A stretch of DNA of 64,000 nucleotides from Lates calcarifer. Its lineage: Eukaryota > Chordata > Actinopteri > Centropomidae. Below, piece by piece: positions 50,516 to 62,485 of this stretch; position 1 is the stretch's first letter; each line of letters starts with the position of its first letter. The stretch covers positions 15,227,087 to 15,291,086 of the forward strand of contig NC_066856.1 of the NCBI RefSeq assembly GCF_001640805.2, written 5' to 3'. Position numbers and translations under genes: made by a program. A model generated the notes under the pieces. That model was not told the DNA's origin, made no database searches, and was given only the letters and a program-made list of their open reading frames with translations.

Positions 50516-53500
50516 TATTAATTCAATATGTAAGTGCCTCTCTTCTATGGACTGTCAGTACAAATGTTTTCTGGCATTTTATAGATCAATTAATGTTTTA
50601 GACAACACAGATTAAATGATGCTGAAAATATTTGTTACTTATATTATTTTCTCTGCTATTGTATCATTTTCATTGCCTTGTAATTGTCTTTTAGTACAAC
50701 AAAGCATAAAAGGGCACATGGGAAGCCCTTCCTGCTGTGTTGGGTGTGGTCCATCACTACAGGGATGTCAGTGGTGGTTGTCCACCAGTGAGGAAGCCAT
50801 CCCCCACCTTAAAAGCTCAGAGCCAGAGGCGTCCAAACAAAGAAAGCGGACATACACACCACTGTTACATCCAGCCAGAAACCTCAGCCGACCCCCGAGA
50901 GACAGAGAGCAGGTGGGCCAATTAGAGTCCCCAGAGTCCCCCCACCCAGATGCGAGCAAGGCCCTGTATAATTGGTTTCCTCATCTATGAATTATTAATC
51001 CTGGTTGCTCTTTGAGGTCTTTGACAGAACAGTGTTGTGACAGTGTGCCCTCTGACATTCATACTCTCCTGTTTAAACCCCCAGTGCCATGTTAAAACTA
51101 CTCCTCAGAACAAAGTATAGAGAGTCAGACATTCCCAAGAGTGCAATCAAATCATTCACACCCAAAACATGGGAAAATAATGTTAAAAATATTAGTTATC
51201 TTTTACAAAACAACTGAAATGATTGACCGATTATCCTTTCAGTTCTAAGTAGTTTCATTATTGTTTTTCATTCTTTGTTACACTGAAACTTGAATGATTA
51301 CTATTGTTCATGAGAATGCTAAAGATCACTCAATAACAAGCCAAATATTTCTGAGAGGCCAACGTGTTAATAGAGCTGTGGTCTTGTAGTTATTGGTGGC
51401 AGTGTTGTTGATTCCCTGGCTCCTCTCTCTCTGTCTCACACCAGGTGTTGGCCTGTAAATATTTCATGAGGCCTCAGCGCTGTGCTACTGGCGCACAAAG
51501 GCCGTTTTGAGCGCCTCGGACAGCGGAGGCTCTCTGGAAACAGAGGCCTATCAGTTCGGCTGGGGACGCAAACAATTTTCAGCACTGCTAAAATTAAATT
51601 AGGGGAAGGGGCAGGCCAGAGAGCAGCGCTGCCGCATTGCTCGACACGGCAAGACTTCTTTACTCCTCACATCAGGCATTCCATGGTAAAATGAAAAAAG
51701 GGGAGGAAGGGAGGGAGTGCATGAAACAATGAGCTGTCTGTGTGAGTATCCAGTGAAAAAGCCGAAATGGCATGTCAGAGATATGAAGGGTGCCAAGTTG
51801 ACTTCTGTGCATATAGAGACAAATGGATACATACAAGATAGCACCACAAAAAGCGCTGTATGAACATATTCATATGCTCAGATGCAAGCACACATACATC
51901 AACACAGAACAGCTTCAACCTTTGCACCCTTGTACTTAACATAGCAAGTGCCAAGATTCCACTGAAATTTACCAGCCTTTGATCTAAGCCTGAAAACTGA
52001 TATGAATATGGATTTTCAACAGTTTCAGATGCAGCTATATTTACTCAGTAACTTCTCAGTAACTTCAATAAAACTCTTCAAGAAAGTTTATTTGTTCTGG
52101 AGCCAAGAGAAAGAGTTTTCAATCCAAGAATCACTCGTTAAATAGCTTGATAAGACTCGTTTTCAAAAATCAAGTTTAGCGTTGAGCCACCTGAGGCTGC
52201 ACGAGGGACTCAGTGTGCGAGAGCGGGGACACTCAGAGGTCAACATGCCGAGCGCTCCACAGTCTCCAGTTCCACGCAGCACTACTGAATGAATGCTGGC
52301 TATTAATACAAGATGTCAGGGATGCCTTTCCTGGAGAACTCCAGGGAGCAATAGGGGACAGAGGGTGAGGCATGCTCATAAAAAGGGTGAGGAAAAGTGA
52401 CCAAAACCTAGAGGTAGAAAAAAAATGTAGAAAATATGCTGGAGATGCTGCAACAATAAGAACGAAAGAAAGTCCTATTTGCACACTCACGTCAAATCAA
52501 ACACTAGAAAAAGGAAAGAAGGAAAACTGACCTGATTGTTCCAGGCGCAGTACAGATTGCAGATCAGGCTCCAGTTGTTGTTAAGCATACAGTCGAGAAC
52601 TTTAAGATGAGACATTTTATGCTTTGCCCAAAAAAATCCAAAATGTCCAGACACCTGCCCCGTCAGCTGCGTGTGCTAAACCCTGCTGTGCCCAGTGGCA
52701 CCCTGCTGGCACCGTCGCTCCTCGATGCCACCTTGACAGAGAGGAGGCGAGAGGGACTCATCGGCAGAAGGCAAAGGGTGCATCTCTGTGCCCATCTGCG
52801 AGCCCAGCAGGTATCCTGTCAGCTGTGGCTGTCGCACCCAGCTACGCTTCATTAACAATATGTTAATGATTCATGCTGCACAAAACTCAGGGGATTATCT
52901 CAGACATCACATTTTAAAACAAGCTGTCCTGAGAAAGGAGAGCAGCAGAAAAGAGTTAGCAGCAGTCCGATGCAAAAAAGTCCACCTGCGTATCGACATG
53001 CAGGATAGGCATCACCATGGTTACGCAGCAAAATGCAGACTGGCCATAAGGGAAGCCTAAAGGACGTTAAAGCAGACTGTACTTTTTCTTGTCATCTGCC
53101 TCTGCGTTTCATGATCTATCCCTCCTTTTTAATTCTTTCTGCCTCTCTTTCTGTGATGGTGTCTCGTCCCGGCTGCCTGTGCCTCCCTGTGCTCGTCTCT
53201 GCAGCGGTGCCAGGCAGAGGCAGCCTGAGCATCAGAGCAGCAAATACTCACTCTAAATCAACACGCATCAGGCCGCAATGCAGGACATAACCAGAGGACA
53301 GAGCGATTTCCCTCTTCTCTCTCAGGCAGCAGTCTCTGTCATTGACTCGATGCAAACCTTCCTCCATATTAAAGTTAAAATACACCTAAGGCTTGTAACA
53401 CCCCAAGAGGTTTCAAGTTGTCTATGAGGTCCTGGGGGTCCTGTGAAAAGCTACAAAGAAGAGGGCAGTGCAGGCTCTCTGCCTCAAACTACAAACCTGA

Positions 53501-56500
53501 CTGATTCTGCATTTTGCTAGTAACACAGCACGCTTGCATCGCAAGTTATTTATTTCATTACTCTGCAAAAAATCCTCACAGGAGGAAGACTCTCTGACAA
53601 AAGGCAAGAGGAGTGCTGCAGCCCCCACCACCACAGAGCAGAATCCCACGTCGGAAATCAGCTATTTTAAGTAAACAAACGTCTAGTTAAAGACTTCCTC
53701 TCGCTGTGGGATGTCAAAGAAATTGAGCTTTTGAGAGAGGAAAATATGCCGGAAATGCATGAAGAGAGAATTAGGAAACTACTGGATGCCAGTAAATAGT
53801 TGTCTGGGATTGTTTATGTTCCTCCCACCCTTTGATGCTGTGTGACGTCCAGATGGTTGTGATTGTGACATTAGCTGTGAGGCAGCTTCATCAGTGAGAT
53901 GCTCCGAGCTCACTTTGTATGAGAAAATCCATAGCCAATTAGCAGCAAGGAGTTGCCTGAGGTGGGGTTTAAGATATTCATAAATCTTTAATAACCCCTT
54001 AGTACTATGTGTCACTGTCTTTGCCTGTTTTTTTCTTTCTTAGATGGATCCTCACACTGTCAGCTGACCATGAAAACTAAATATCCACTGTAGCTGCATA
54101 GGTGTTGCAACATGTACTCATACACTTTAAATCCCTCACATCTAGAGACACCAAATCTTGTGCAACAACAGGAAAGACATATCAGACATACATATATCAC
54201 AAAAACAAGGGTAAAGACAACTTGAGTAATCAACCAGACACAAGACTCTGCCTTAAGGTCAGGAGGCTACGCACACAGTCTGGACAGAAAGGTCAGCCAA
54301 GTCCCACAGGCCACACTGACCACAGACCAGACGTGGCAACCCTGGGCCCCACAACACACTATCAGCAGACCAGTTGGGGAGGTGATCGCTCACACTGTTC
54401 TCCTCTGCATGCCCCCCATAACTCTCCAAACTGCCTAGTGTTCCCCATTATCAACACACAACCTCTGTGGCTTTCCATAACTTGGGAGGCCAGAACCCCC
54501 AGTGGGTATGATTTACTGGAAGAAGAGCTTACCCTCACACAGGAGTTAAAAAATAAGCATGTCAGGGCTGTTGTCAGACAAAAACTTGCTGACAAACATC
54601 ATGTATCATCAGTCTACGCCACCCAGCTGTCTCCAGATTGCCAGATTTCTTGGCAAAGTGAAACAAATTAAAAGCTTTGTTTTGCCATCTTATGCTTAAA
54701 ACAGAACACGACAAATGCTTAAGAAGTCAAGGGGATTAATACAAGCAAATCTGCTACAGAGATCTGCAGCGGTAACATTCTGTTCCCAATATATCTAGGC
54801 CAGGCACATCTAATAAATCTAAAAACACAGGATAAAAGTCCAAAATGATGAACAACATTTTAAATTAGATGAACAGACTTAACTAAATGTTATTATTAAA
54901 TCTATAAAATATTCATGATGCTATGTCTTTAGAGAAAAAAAAACTACAAATTGTTTTAGATTTGTGTTATTTGGAAATCACAGGCATCACTTTAGTCCAA
55001 ATTGTCTCATGCTGGAATAATTTAAAACATAAAATGCTGAATTAATAGGATACAACTGTCTAAATAACATGTAGACAGTAAACCACTGTGACATCATACA
55101 GCAACATGTGCGCAAGCTGCGCCTACCAAACTCCCTCCAATCGTAAGCCAGGAACAGGCAGTAAAAGAGTAAAAGCATGCGCCCTACCCCCACATTGAAG
55201 CCAATATAATATAATCAATTTTGAGTTATGGATCTCGTGGTGCTCTCTGGACACACACACACAGTCAGTGCCACACACCAACTTACAGCATTCAAAACAA
55301 CAGAGAGCACATGCGTGTTTCATGGATGTTAAGGTTACTGTATTGCACTGACTGAAAATAGGTACGGATGTCAGGCAGAGGGATATAACTCCATAGAAGT
55401 CATGTGGGGACCTGAAGCTTATTGAGATGGCTGACAGAAGAGTTTGGTTATTAAAGTCAGTGAAGAAGACAGAAAGTTATTGCACATTTTAGTCAGCAGC
55501 GTGACCCACTGCAGTTTAATAAGACTCCAGGTGGGAGTTTAGTAGCACTCAGCTGTAGATGGGAATCTGTGATTTGAAGGGCTTCAACTAAAAAGTATTT
55601 TCATTATTAAATATTCTGCTGGTGAATTTCAAATTATCTTAAATTCAGCCATTTTAACTGACAGTGTGTTGGATTTTTTTTCTCAGATGACATATATCCA
55701 GTGGTTCTTCTAGCAACAACAGCGAGGCCACAATTAAGCGGTTGCGGTCAATTTAGGGAGATTATATTCACTGTCAGAGACAACTTACTGTTAGTTCGGT
55801 CTTGAACTTGAGAAGCGTCCACAACCAGTCAGAGGACTGGAGCTTCCAAAACAGACTGGCCCTGCCATCCATTCATGAAATCATTCCTTCATCAGTGTGC
55901 CCTTGTTCATTTCCACTGCTGATGCTGACAGGAAATAATGTGGTTTCCTGCCAAGGCCTCAAAGCCCACACTAAGATATGTCCTGATAACGCCCTGTTAC
56001 ATAAGACTCAATTAAAAACAAATATTGCTCATGAACATGTGGTTATATGTAGCTTTACATACAGAATAAAAAAAACAGCATAAGCGCCTCCAGGGGTCAC
56101 AGGAAGAACTTTCCTCTTTTTCTGCTCGCACTGTCATCTGAACTGTATGTCCTTTTTGATGTGAAAATTCTAGCTGCAGTCTATATATTCATTATCCACC
56201 AACCACTACACACAGCTCATTACATAATCTGTGGCTTAGTATAAAGCCTGTAGGGTGTAAAATATGACAGGGTGGAGGAGGACTGTGAATACCGCCTTAA
56301 GACGAGCTATGCAGATAAACTGAGCGCTTTATGCACTTCACGCACACACATACACACACCCCTGACTAGTGTATGTCATGTCTTGGAGCCAAAGATAGAG
56401 CCAGATAGGGGGCAAGTGTTGACGGAGATGCCTTGGGCATGTGTAATGGATAGCGTCTCAGCCTCACTGAGCATTAGACTGGTTCTGTTCTGCCTGTCTG

Positions 56501-57789
56501 CCTGCGTCAGACCCTTCCCCCCCAAAACTCCTACCCCTCACCATCTTCTTCCTGCCCCCCGCTTTATCTTACAAAGGGGAGGGGGCATCCAGGCAGAAGA
56601 GGCTATGACATTGAGCCAATTGGCAGAAGAGAGAACAAAAAAAAGATAAGAAGAAAAAGAAAAAGGGTGGCATTTTTTCCAAAGGTTAAACCTCATCTGC
56701 CTTGACACCCCCTGCCCTCCTTCCTGCTCCCTCCCTTCCTCCCTCTACACATCCATCCATCAGTCATCCATCCATGCTCCTGGCCAGTGGAATAATGGCA
56801 TCTAGTGTGACTGTGGGCTTTTAGCAGACAGCGGGATGACATGCAGAGGAGCCATGCCGAGCATGAACGTCACCCCTCCATATGAGGCCCGCCCGACACA
56901 CAAATGCACACACATTTTGGGTGACCTTGAATCTGACGCAGCATGCGCTCTGATTTCCTTTTTTGTCTTCTCCAGGAAAAAACAGTGACAATAGCTGGGA
57001 AGTTAGATTCCGATAAGAGATGCCAAAACACACACACTCCGGTTTCAGTTTGACGGTACTAACGATAAACTGTGAGGCAGATCTGGTATTTCCAAACCGG
57101 GGGCGTGCCTCTGGATACTCCTGAGACACTATCTCTTTCTATGAGTGTATGCGCTAAAACAGAAGCCAGGTCACGTCCAGGTCAGCGTCTTGTTTGCTGA
57201 ATATGAAAGAACCCTGATGTGCTGCACGAGACACATTTGCTTTTCAAATGTATGCAAATCACAATCACTGTCGCTGCTCTGATTGATGAACTGCCACGGC
57301 TCTAAACACTGATAAATGTTTATGTCATTTCCTTTTGGAGACACTGTAATGTGTTTTGTAAAGATTTTTTTTTCTTGCAATGACTAAAATAAACCATCAG
57401 ACTTCTAAAAAGTGAGATCATAGTGAGCTTAATTAGGGCTGGGAGGTGACACTGGAAATTTGAGTTTTCTTTTGACACTAAACGTGTCCAGCTGTGTGGA
57501 AAAAGATTTTGTCTTTCTGGTTTCCATTTAAAAAAAAAAAAAAAAGCTCTCACATGGCACAAACTGACCACTGTCGCATTCCCCGACCCCTGTAATGATA
57601 CTGTCCTGACCAACATTCAAATATTCATCCAGGGTTTTCAGGAGAAGACGAACAACGATTCCAGTACAGTGATTCCTTTTTTCCCTCTCTGATGCGCACA
57701 GCATTCATCTTTCCATGGGTTAAATATAGCATCACTAAAAACACACGGGAACAGAGGACGGGCGAAAGACAAGCATGTTGCTTGGTGGT

Positions 57790-57833
57790 GGGAGGGGAGG
57801 GGCGGTTATGTAGTTGGGAGGGGCTATATTTAG
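57790..57833 (+). promoter_or_regulatory. GC-box plus CTATATTTAG (MEF2/TATA-like) cluster
   Basis: GGGAGGGGAGGGGCGG is followed by CTATATTTAG at 57824-57833. The latter fits the MEF2 consensus YTA(A/T)4TAR and also resembles a TATA box. No transcript or ORF of note follows. The regulatory role is inferred from motifs only. Confidence 0.25.
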
Positions 57834-58049
57834 AGCAAAGCAGAGAGCATCACCAGCACTAAGAGTACTGCCGCCATTGGTCCCGTCCTCCCCAACATGA
57901 ATGATGGTAGTGATCAATACATGCTAGAGAGAGTTTCTGCACTGGCTGCACCAGAATAGGTTGTGCCAAAGATCTGTTTGATACCAAAAATTAGAAAAAG
58001 AATGAGGAAGAGAAAAAAACAACCAGGGAAAGATAAGTGCTTACTGTAT

Positions 58050-58240
58050 ATGGGCATGCATCGATTCATCCGATCATTTCTGATTTAACGATTAATTGTT
58101 TGGACCACCAAATGTCTTGGTTTTGTCTGACCAACCATCCAAAACCTAAAGCTGGAAATTAAAGAAATTATAAATGACTAATCGATTATCAAACTAGCTG
58201 CTGATTGATTTTGTTTTCTTTGACATTTTAAGTTACTGAC
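58050..58240. repeat. AATCGATTAAT-type teleost repeat fragment
   Basis: TTAACGATTAATTGTTTGGA and AATGACTAATCGATTATCAA are very close to the family motifs. A further fragment follows at 58370-58560 (CCCCAGCTTCAGCTCCTCAG, AGTAATTGTTAGTTGCTGCC). Confidence 0.6.
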
Positions 58241-58369
58241 CAACAGTCCCAGCTCTACTCCAATTATTTCACAGGATAAAGGGTAAAACTAGATTATATC
58301 CCATTCTAATTGTAAACACAACAGCAACTGAGAGATCACAAAAAATGATTGAATGAAATGAAATTCTAC

Positions 58370-58560
58370 AATCAAAAATGACAAAAAATTCCCCAGCTTC
58401 AGCTCCTCAGTTGTGCATATTTGCTGTTTTTTTCCCTCTCATACAATAGTAAACAGAATATCTTTAGGTTTTGTACCACATACATTTAATGGCATGTAAT
58501 AATTTTTCAGATTAATTACTAATCAAAGTAATTGTTAGTTGCTGCCCCAATTCTAACAAC
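58370..58560 (+). repeat. AATCGATTAAT-type teleost repeat fragment
   Basis: CAGCTTCAGCTCCTCAGTTG, AGTAAACAGAATATCTTTAG, then AGATTAATTACTAATCAAAG and TAATTGTTAGTTGCTGCCCC reproduce the family order. Confidence 0.55.
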
Positions 58561-58847
58561 AAGAAAGTCACTATGTTAATCAATCTTTTTTCAATAGTCT
58601 TTTCTATAACATGTATAGAACTATGGGCCTCAGCTGCTTCATAACTACCCTGCTAGTATCAGTGTGACAGCAGGTCGCGTGAGGTAGGGAATGTGAATGA
58701 GGCCAAGAGAGAGAGAGAGAGGGAGGGAGAGAGGGAGAGGCAGACGTTACACACGTGGGGTGTTTTTCTCTTAATGACTGGGGCAGCTGTGCCTAAATTA
58801 CCCCAGCGTTGCTACCATCACTTTGACAGTAGCAGGGTCGGGGGTGG

Positions 58848-58848
<1 letters not shown>

Positions 58849-58880
<32 letters not shown>

Positions 58881-58884
58881 CGCG
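58849..58884. repeat. (TG)13 followed by CGCGCACGCG
   Basis: An alternating purine-pyrimidine tract of about 36 bp. A 14-G run lies 120 bp downstream at 59001-59014, and a GA-rich run precedes it at about 58704-58738. Confidence 0.9.
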
Positions 58885-61800
58885 TTGAGGGGAGTAATCT
58901 TTGAGAAGACACTCCTTGCAGTCTCCCTCATTAGTGAGCCAAGATGATGCAGGGGAGCAGGGGGGGCTCCTCCCTGGGGTCTCAACTCTCATCAGAGCCT
59001 GGGGGGGGGGGGGGACACAGCAGTTCAGGGGCAATGAAGCTTGAAAGTTGGGCGAGATTTGTGTTTGTGTTGTAGGAGGCATCAGGTGGATAAAAACACC
59101 CGTCTCCCTTCTGTGTAAAGCCTTGGGCTGCAAACAACCAGGCTAAACACTGGCACTGACTCACAGGTGACTCACATCTGTTGCAGTGATGTAGAGATGT
59201 GTGGCAAAATTGCTCTGGTCCTCTGATAATTCAGAAACAGGCAAAATCATATCTCACTTTTATCAGGGAGTTTAGGTGATTCAGTGCAACTGTGCACGTG
59301 CAAAGTCCAGATTTTTAAATTGGCTGTCTTGACAGTGCTGAAAAAACTCATCTGTGGGGTTAGCTGATTTGAAGTTGACTAAAGCTGGAGAGTATCTGAG
59401 TCTGAGAAGTTAGTGGAGAAGGAGGTTGTGTTTGGAAGTAATTGATTTTTGATGCTTCTGCTCAACAGCTGGGAGTTCTTCAGGCTGTGGTGGTTGTAGT
59501 TTTACTCAGTGAGGGAAAGTTCAGTGATGTTACGGGAAAACATTTATTAGACTGCAGGAACGGATGCGAGCAAAACCACACCACAATGACAGTCACTGCC
59601 AGAGAGAAGAAAGGGAAAAAGTTTCATGGTAACTCCTTAGCTCAGTGATTCTGTCTCGTTTTCTCAGATATCTCCATCAGACAGTACATAAAACTTCCGC
59701 AGCCAGAAACAACCACTTCCAGTGATGCAGATGTTTTGCTCACTGGCTCTGACAAACATTAATCCTGCTTCTAATTATGATTTATTTTTAACATATAGCA
59801 TTAGCACACACCTGCGCTCTCTCAGCTCCACCTTGCTCCCATCAACCACTTCATAAACTCCGGCACCATTAGCACACTGCCTTACCCCATTCCCAAAGAT
59901 TTGTGTCGTCCATCCTCAGCTAGTTCTGACATAATAAGAGGATTACAGCACACAGAGAGCACTGCTGCCATTTTCTGATGATGGATTAATCCAAAACATG
60001 CCACCGCTGCAATGCTGTTATGACATGCATCAAGCCTAGCTGGACTATGATGATGATTATGATGATGTAACAGCTGAAGCTACCGTGCGTAAGAGGAAAA
60101 GGATGAGCTCTACAATGTGCCATTTATCAGAGTTTGGCATGCAGACCTGCGAAAAGACCCAGTAAGATTAGCACTGCAAGTACACAACTCTCTTTGTGCA
60201 CTTAACCAGTTGTCAGAGTGGGGAAAAAATGAACCCTATCACCCCGAACACTGGCAGCTCGCTGCAACGCTTAGCTCACACTCACTCTGTTTCTCTCTCT
60301 GAGTGTATGACACACTTTGCAACTCGCACAGCATGTCATGGGTTTTCTGAAAGTGAGAACACCTTTGAAATAGTGCTAATGAAGTTACAGCTGTTAAGGT
60401 GTTTGATGGTATTCATGGATACTTCACATCTACCAGGTGACAGTTACACGGGTGATAGTTATATGCAAAGGTTTTGAACACCAGCAAAGCAGCAAAAAGC
60501 TTGCATTATGTCAAAAATAGACATTCCACTCTGGCAAAATATGTCAACAGATACCTGTGAATACACTATATTAGCTAAAGAATCAACAGCCTCCATGCTA
60601 GAGCTGCACAAGTCATGCACACTTATAAACAAGTACTGTGACAGACGGTACAGTGAACTGTAACAGCCTGGGGTCCAGACACATCTCTATCCAAAGTCTT
60701 ACCTCGCAGGACGGAGTTACAGCTCTGTGTTTACTCTCCTCATTGTCCTGTAGTGAATCACTCAAACGTGCTGCCATCATTTCATATCAAACCACAGAGG
60801 AGGAAGAAGTCCTTTAGAGTCCACATTGAGGTGAGGACGATGAAGCCAAAAAAAAAGAAAGAAAGAAAAGGAAAAAGAAAAAGGATCCTAATCCACACCG
60901 TCCTCTTTCTTCATGTTCATCAGTGGTTGAAATCTAGACATAAAATAAACAAAATAGTGGATTAAAAGCAGAAAAACAGAGAGAACATTTTTACACTGTT
61001 CCTGTGCCCAATGCAGGTCACAGAGCCAAAACTAGTGGGTATGGACATTCAAACCAAGCTTTATTTTTATTTTGCATCTCACACCACCTAATATCTGTAC
61101 AAGAAAGAACAAGAGCTACAGAAGATACCATGAACTGCACTTTGGAAAGATACTATAGCCATTTAAATGTCACATCAAAGCTTTGAGCCCTTGAATTTAT
61201 GATGAGCCTGGTCATCCAAGGACAACCTAACATCTTAACTGTCCCAACTCTAAATGAAGAATGCTATTCAGATAATACTGCAGAATTATAACCCAGTAAA
61301 GACCCTTATAATGCCTTAAATCCTTATGCATTTATAAATATAACAGTGATATCATGGGGGCAATAAAAATAAAGTACACTCCGGTGGATATAGAGACCAC
61401 AGGATAATGTTTTATTGGTTTTTCAATGGTGCAATATGAGTTTTAGCTTCTTCTAGACTTAAATTAATGGTTAACATTCAAATGATAGTTCCAGGTCAAT
61501 TAATGGAGCGTGTATATGGCTAAAACTGAGCGATGGCAGGTGGATAGTCTTTGTTAATCTGTAACCCTTGATTAAAAATGCCTCTGAAATATCATTTGCA
61601 CACAGGTAGAAAAAACGAGACATGCATACTAAATAAAAGCGGAATTCATGGCTCTGCATAGACGAGAAAGTGCACAAGACATTAAAAGGGTTGTGGTGTA
61701 AAAGCGCCACACCAGCCATCATGAATTAAGCCACACGCTAAATATAAACAGCCAGGATAGGATACTAAATGCTCTCTTACGACATGACACACAAACAGCA

Positions 61801-62147
61801 AAAACGACCCATATTCTTTATTTTCCAGTCGCTTTAAGCAAGAAATCCCTCTGTGCCTGTTACTACGGGTCGCTGTTGACAAACACTGGCTAACCAGGCG
61901 GACGACAGGTTGTTGCTGTGGCTATAATGATTGTGAACAACACCAAAAACCTACCTGTTACAAATTCAGAGAATTACTTCGAAATGACAAAACAAATACA
62001 TTGTCCATATTTATGGGAAGAGTGGGGGTGTCCGTTAAGAGCCTCGATCGATCCAGAGACGGGTTAAAAAGGGTTGTCAAGAGATTACAAAGCGGGATAT
62101 TCAGCGTCCTTTTAGAGCTACACTGACTGACCGCTGAAGCTCACTAC

Positions 62148-62390
62148 CTGTTAGGAAAAACACACTGGAAAAAACATGGTAGACGCCCTCCAGCGTGCAT
62201 TTCTTCGTCAGGGTGACCCGACGCAAATTAAATCTCCAGTGTTCATTCATTTCCCTTCATTTCCGAGCTTCAATTCGATGCTAAAATAGTCGAATTAGAA
62301 ACAAAAAAAGTAGCGTGTACTCCTACGTGGTCCCCGGTTGGCGGCGCGGCAATCTGTACAGAGACTGACGAATCTCCCGTCTCTGCTGAA
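62148..62390 (-). other. Putative noncoding first exon of arhgap21
   Basis: On the minus strand, downstream of the CpG-rich block, the sequence runs to TCCTAACAG/GTAGTGAG at 62148/62147, a plausible 5' splice site. It holds an ATG at 62250 whose short frame (MNEHWRFNLRR...) would read through the donor in phase 1 and would stop at 62101 if unspliced. That phase does not fit the phase-0 PDZ exon, so the exon is more likely untranslated, or another exon intervenes. The exon start and its link to arhgap21 are inference. Confidence 0.3.
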
Positions 62391-62485
62391 GCCCCGCCCC
62401 CCCCCTCTTGCACCCTTCGCAGGACGTTGTCCAATCAGATGACTAGTTTAAATTTGGAATTTTGAAGCGGGCCAATTGGAGGTGT
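62330..62485 (-). promoter_or_regulatory. CpG-rich promoter with GC box and two CCAAT boxes
   Basis: GGTTGGCGGCGCGGC (62336-62350) and CCCCGCCCCCCCCC (62393-62406) stand out in an otherwise CpG-poor, AT-rich region. GTCCAATCAG at 62429-62438 and GGCCAATTGG at 62470-62479 are CCAAT boxes about 40 bp apart, with TTTGAAGCGGG (CHR-like) between them. The arrangement suggests a TATA-less promoter firing leftwards at about 62.34-62.40 kb. A rightward promoter cannot be excluded, but no exon is seen on that side. Confidence 0.45.

Larger units (their letters stand above)
28881..62147 (-). other. Putative arhgap21 5' intron / repeat-bearing noncoding region
   Basis: About 33 kb with no exon I can recognise on either strand. 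All reading frames are short and none carries a known family signature, including reverse transcriptase or transposase motifs. Contents listed separately: fragments of fish repeats, a tRNA-like SINE, a LINE tail with (GATA)n, microsatellites, and several more complex, non-repetitive stretches that may be conserved noncoding elements. Calling it an intron depends on the promoter call at 62.3 kb. Confidence 0.45.

Noticed and set aside
57847..57892. Short minus-strand frame MAAVLLVLVMLSALL
   Set aside because: Only 15 codons before a stop; too short to support as a gene.
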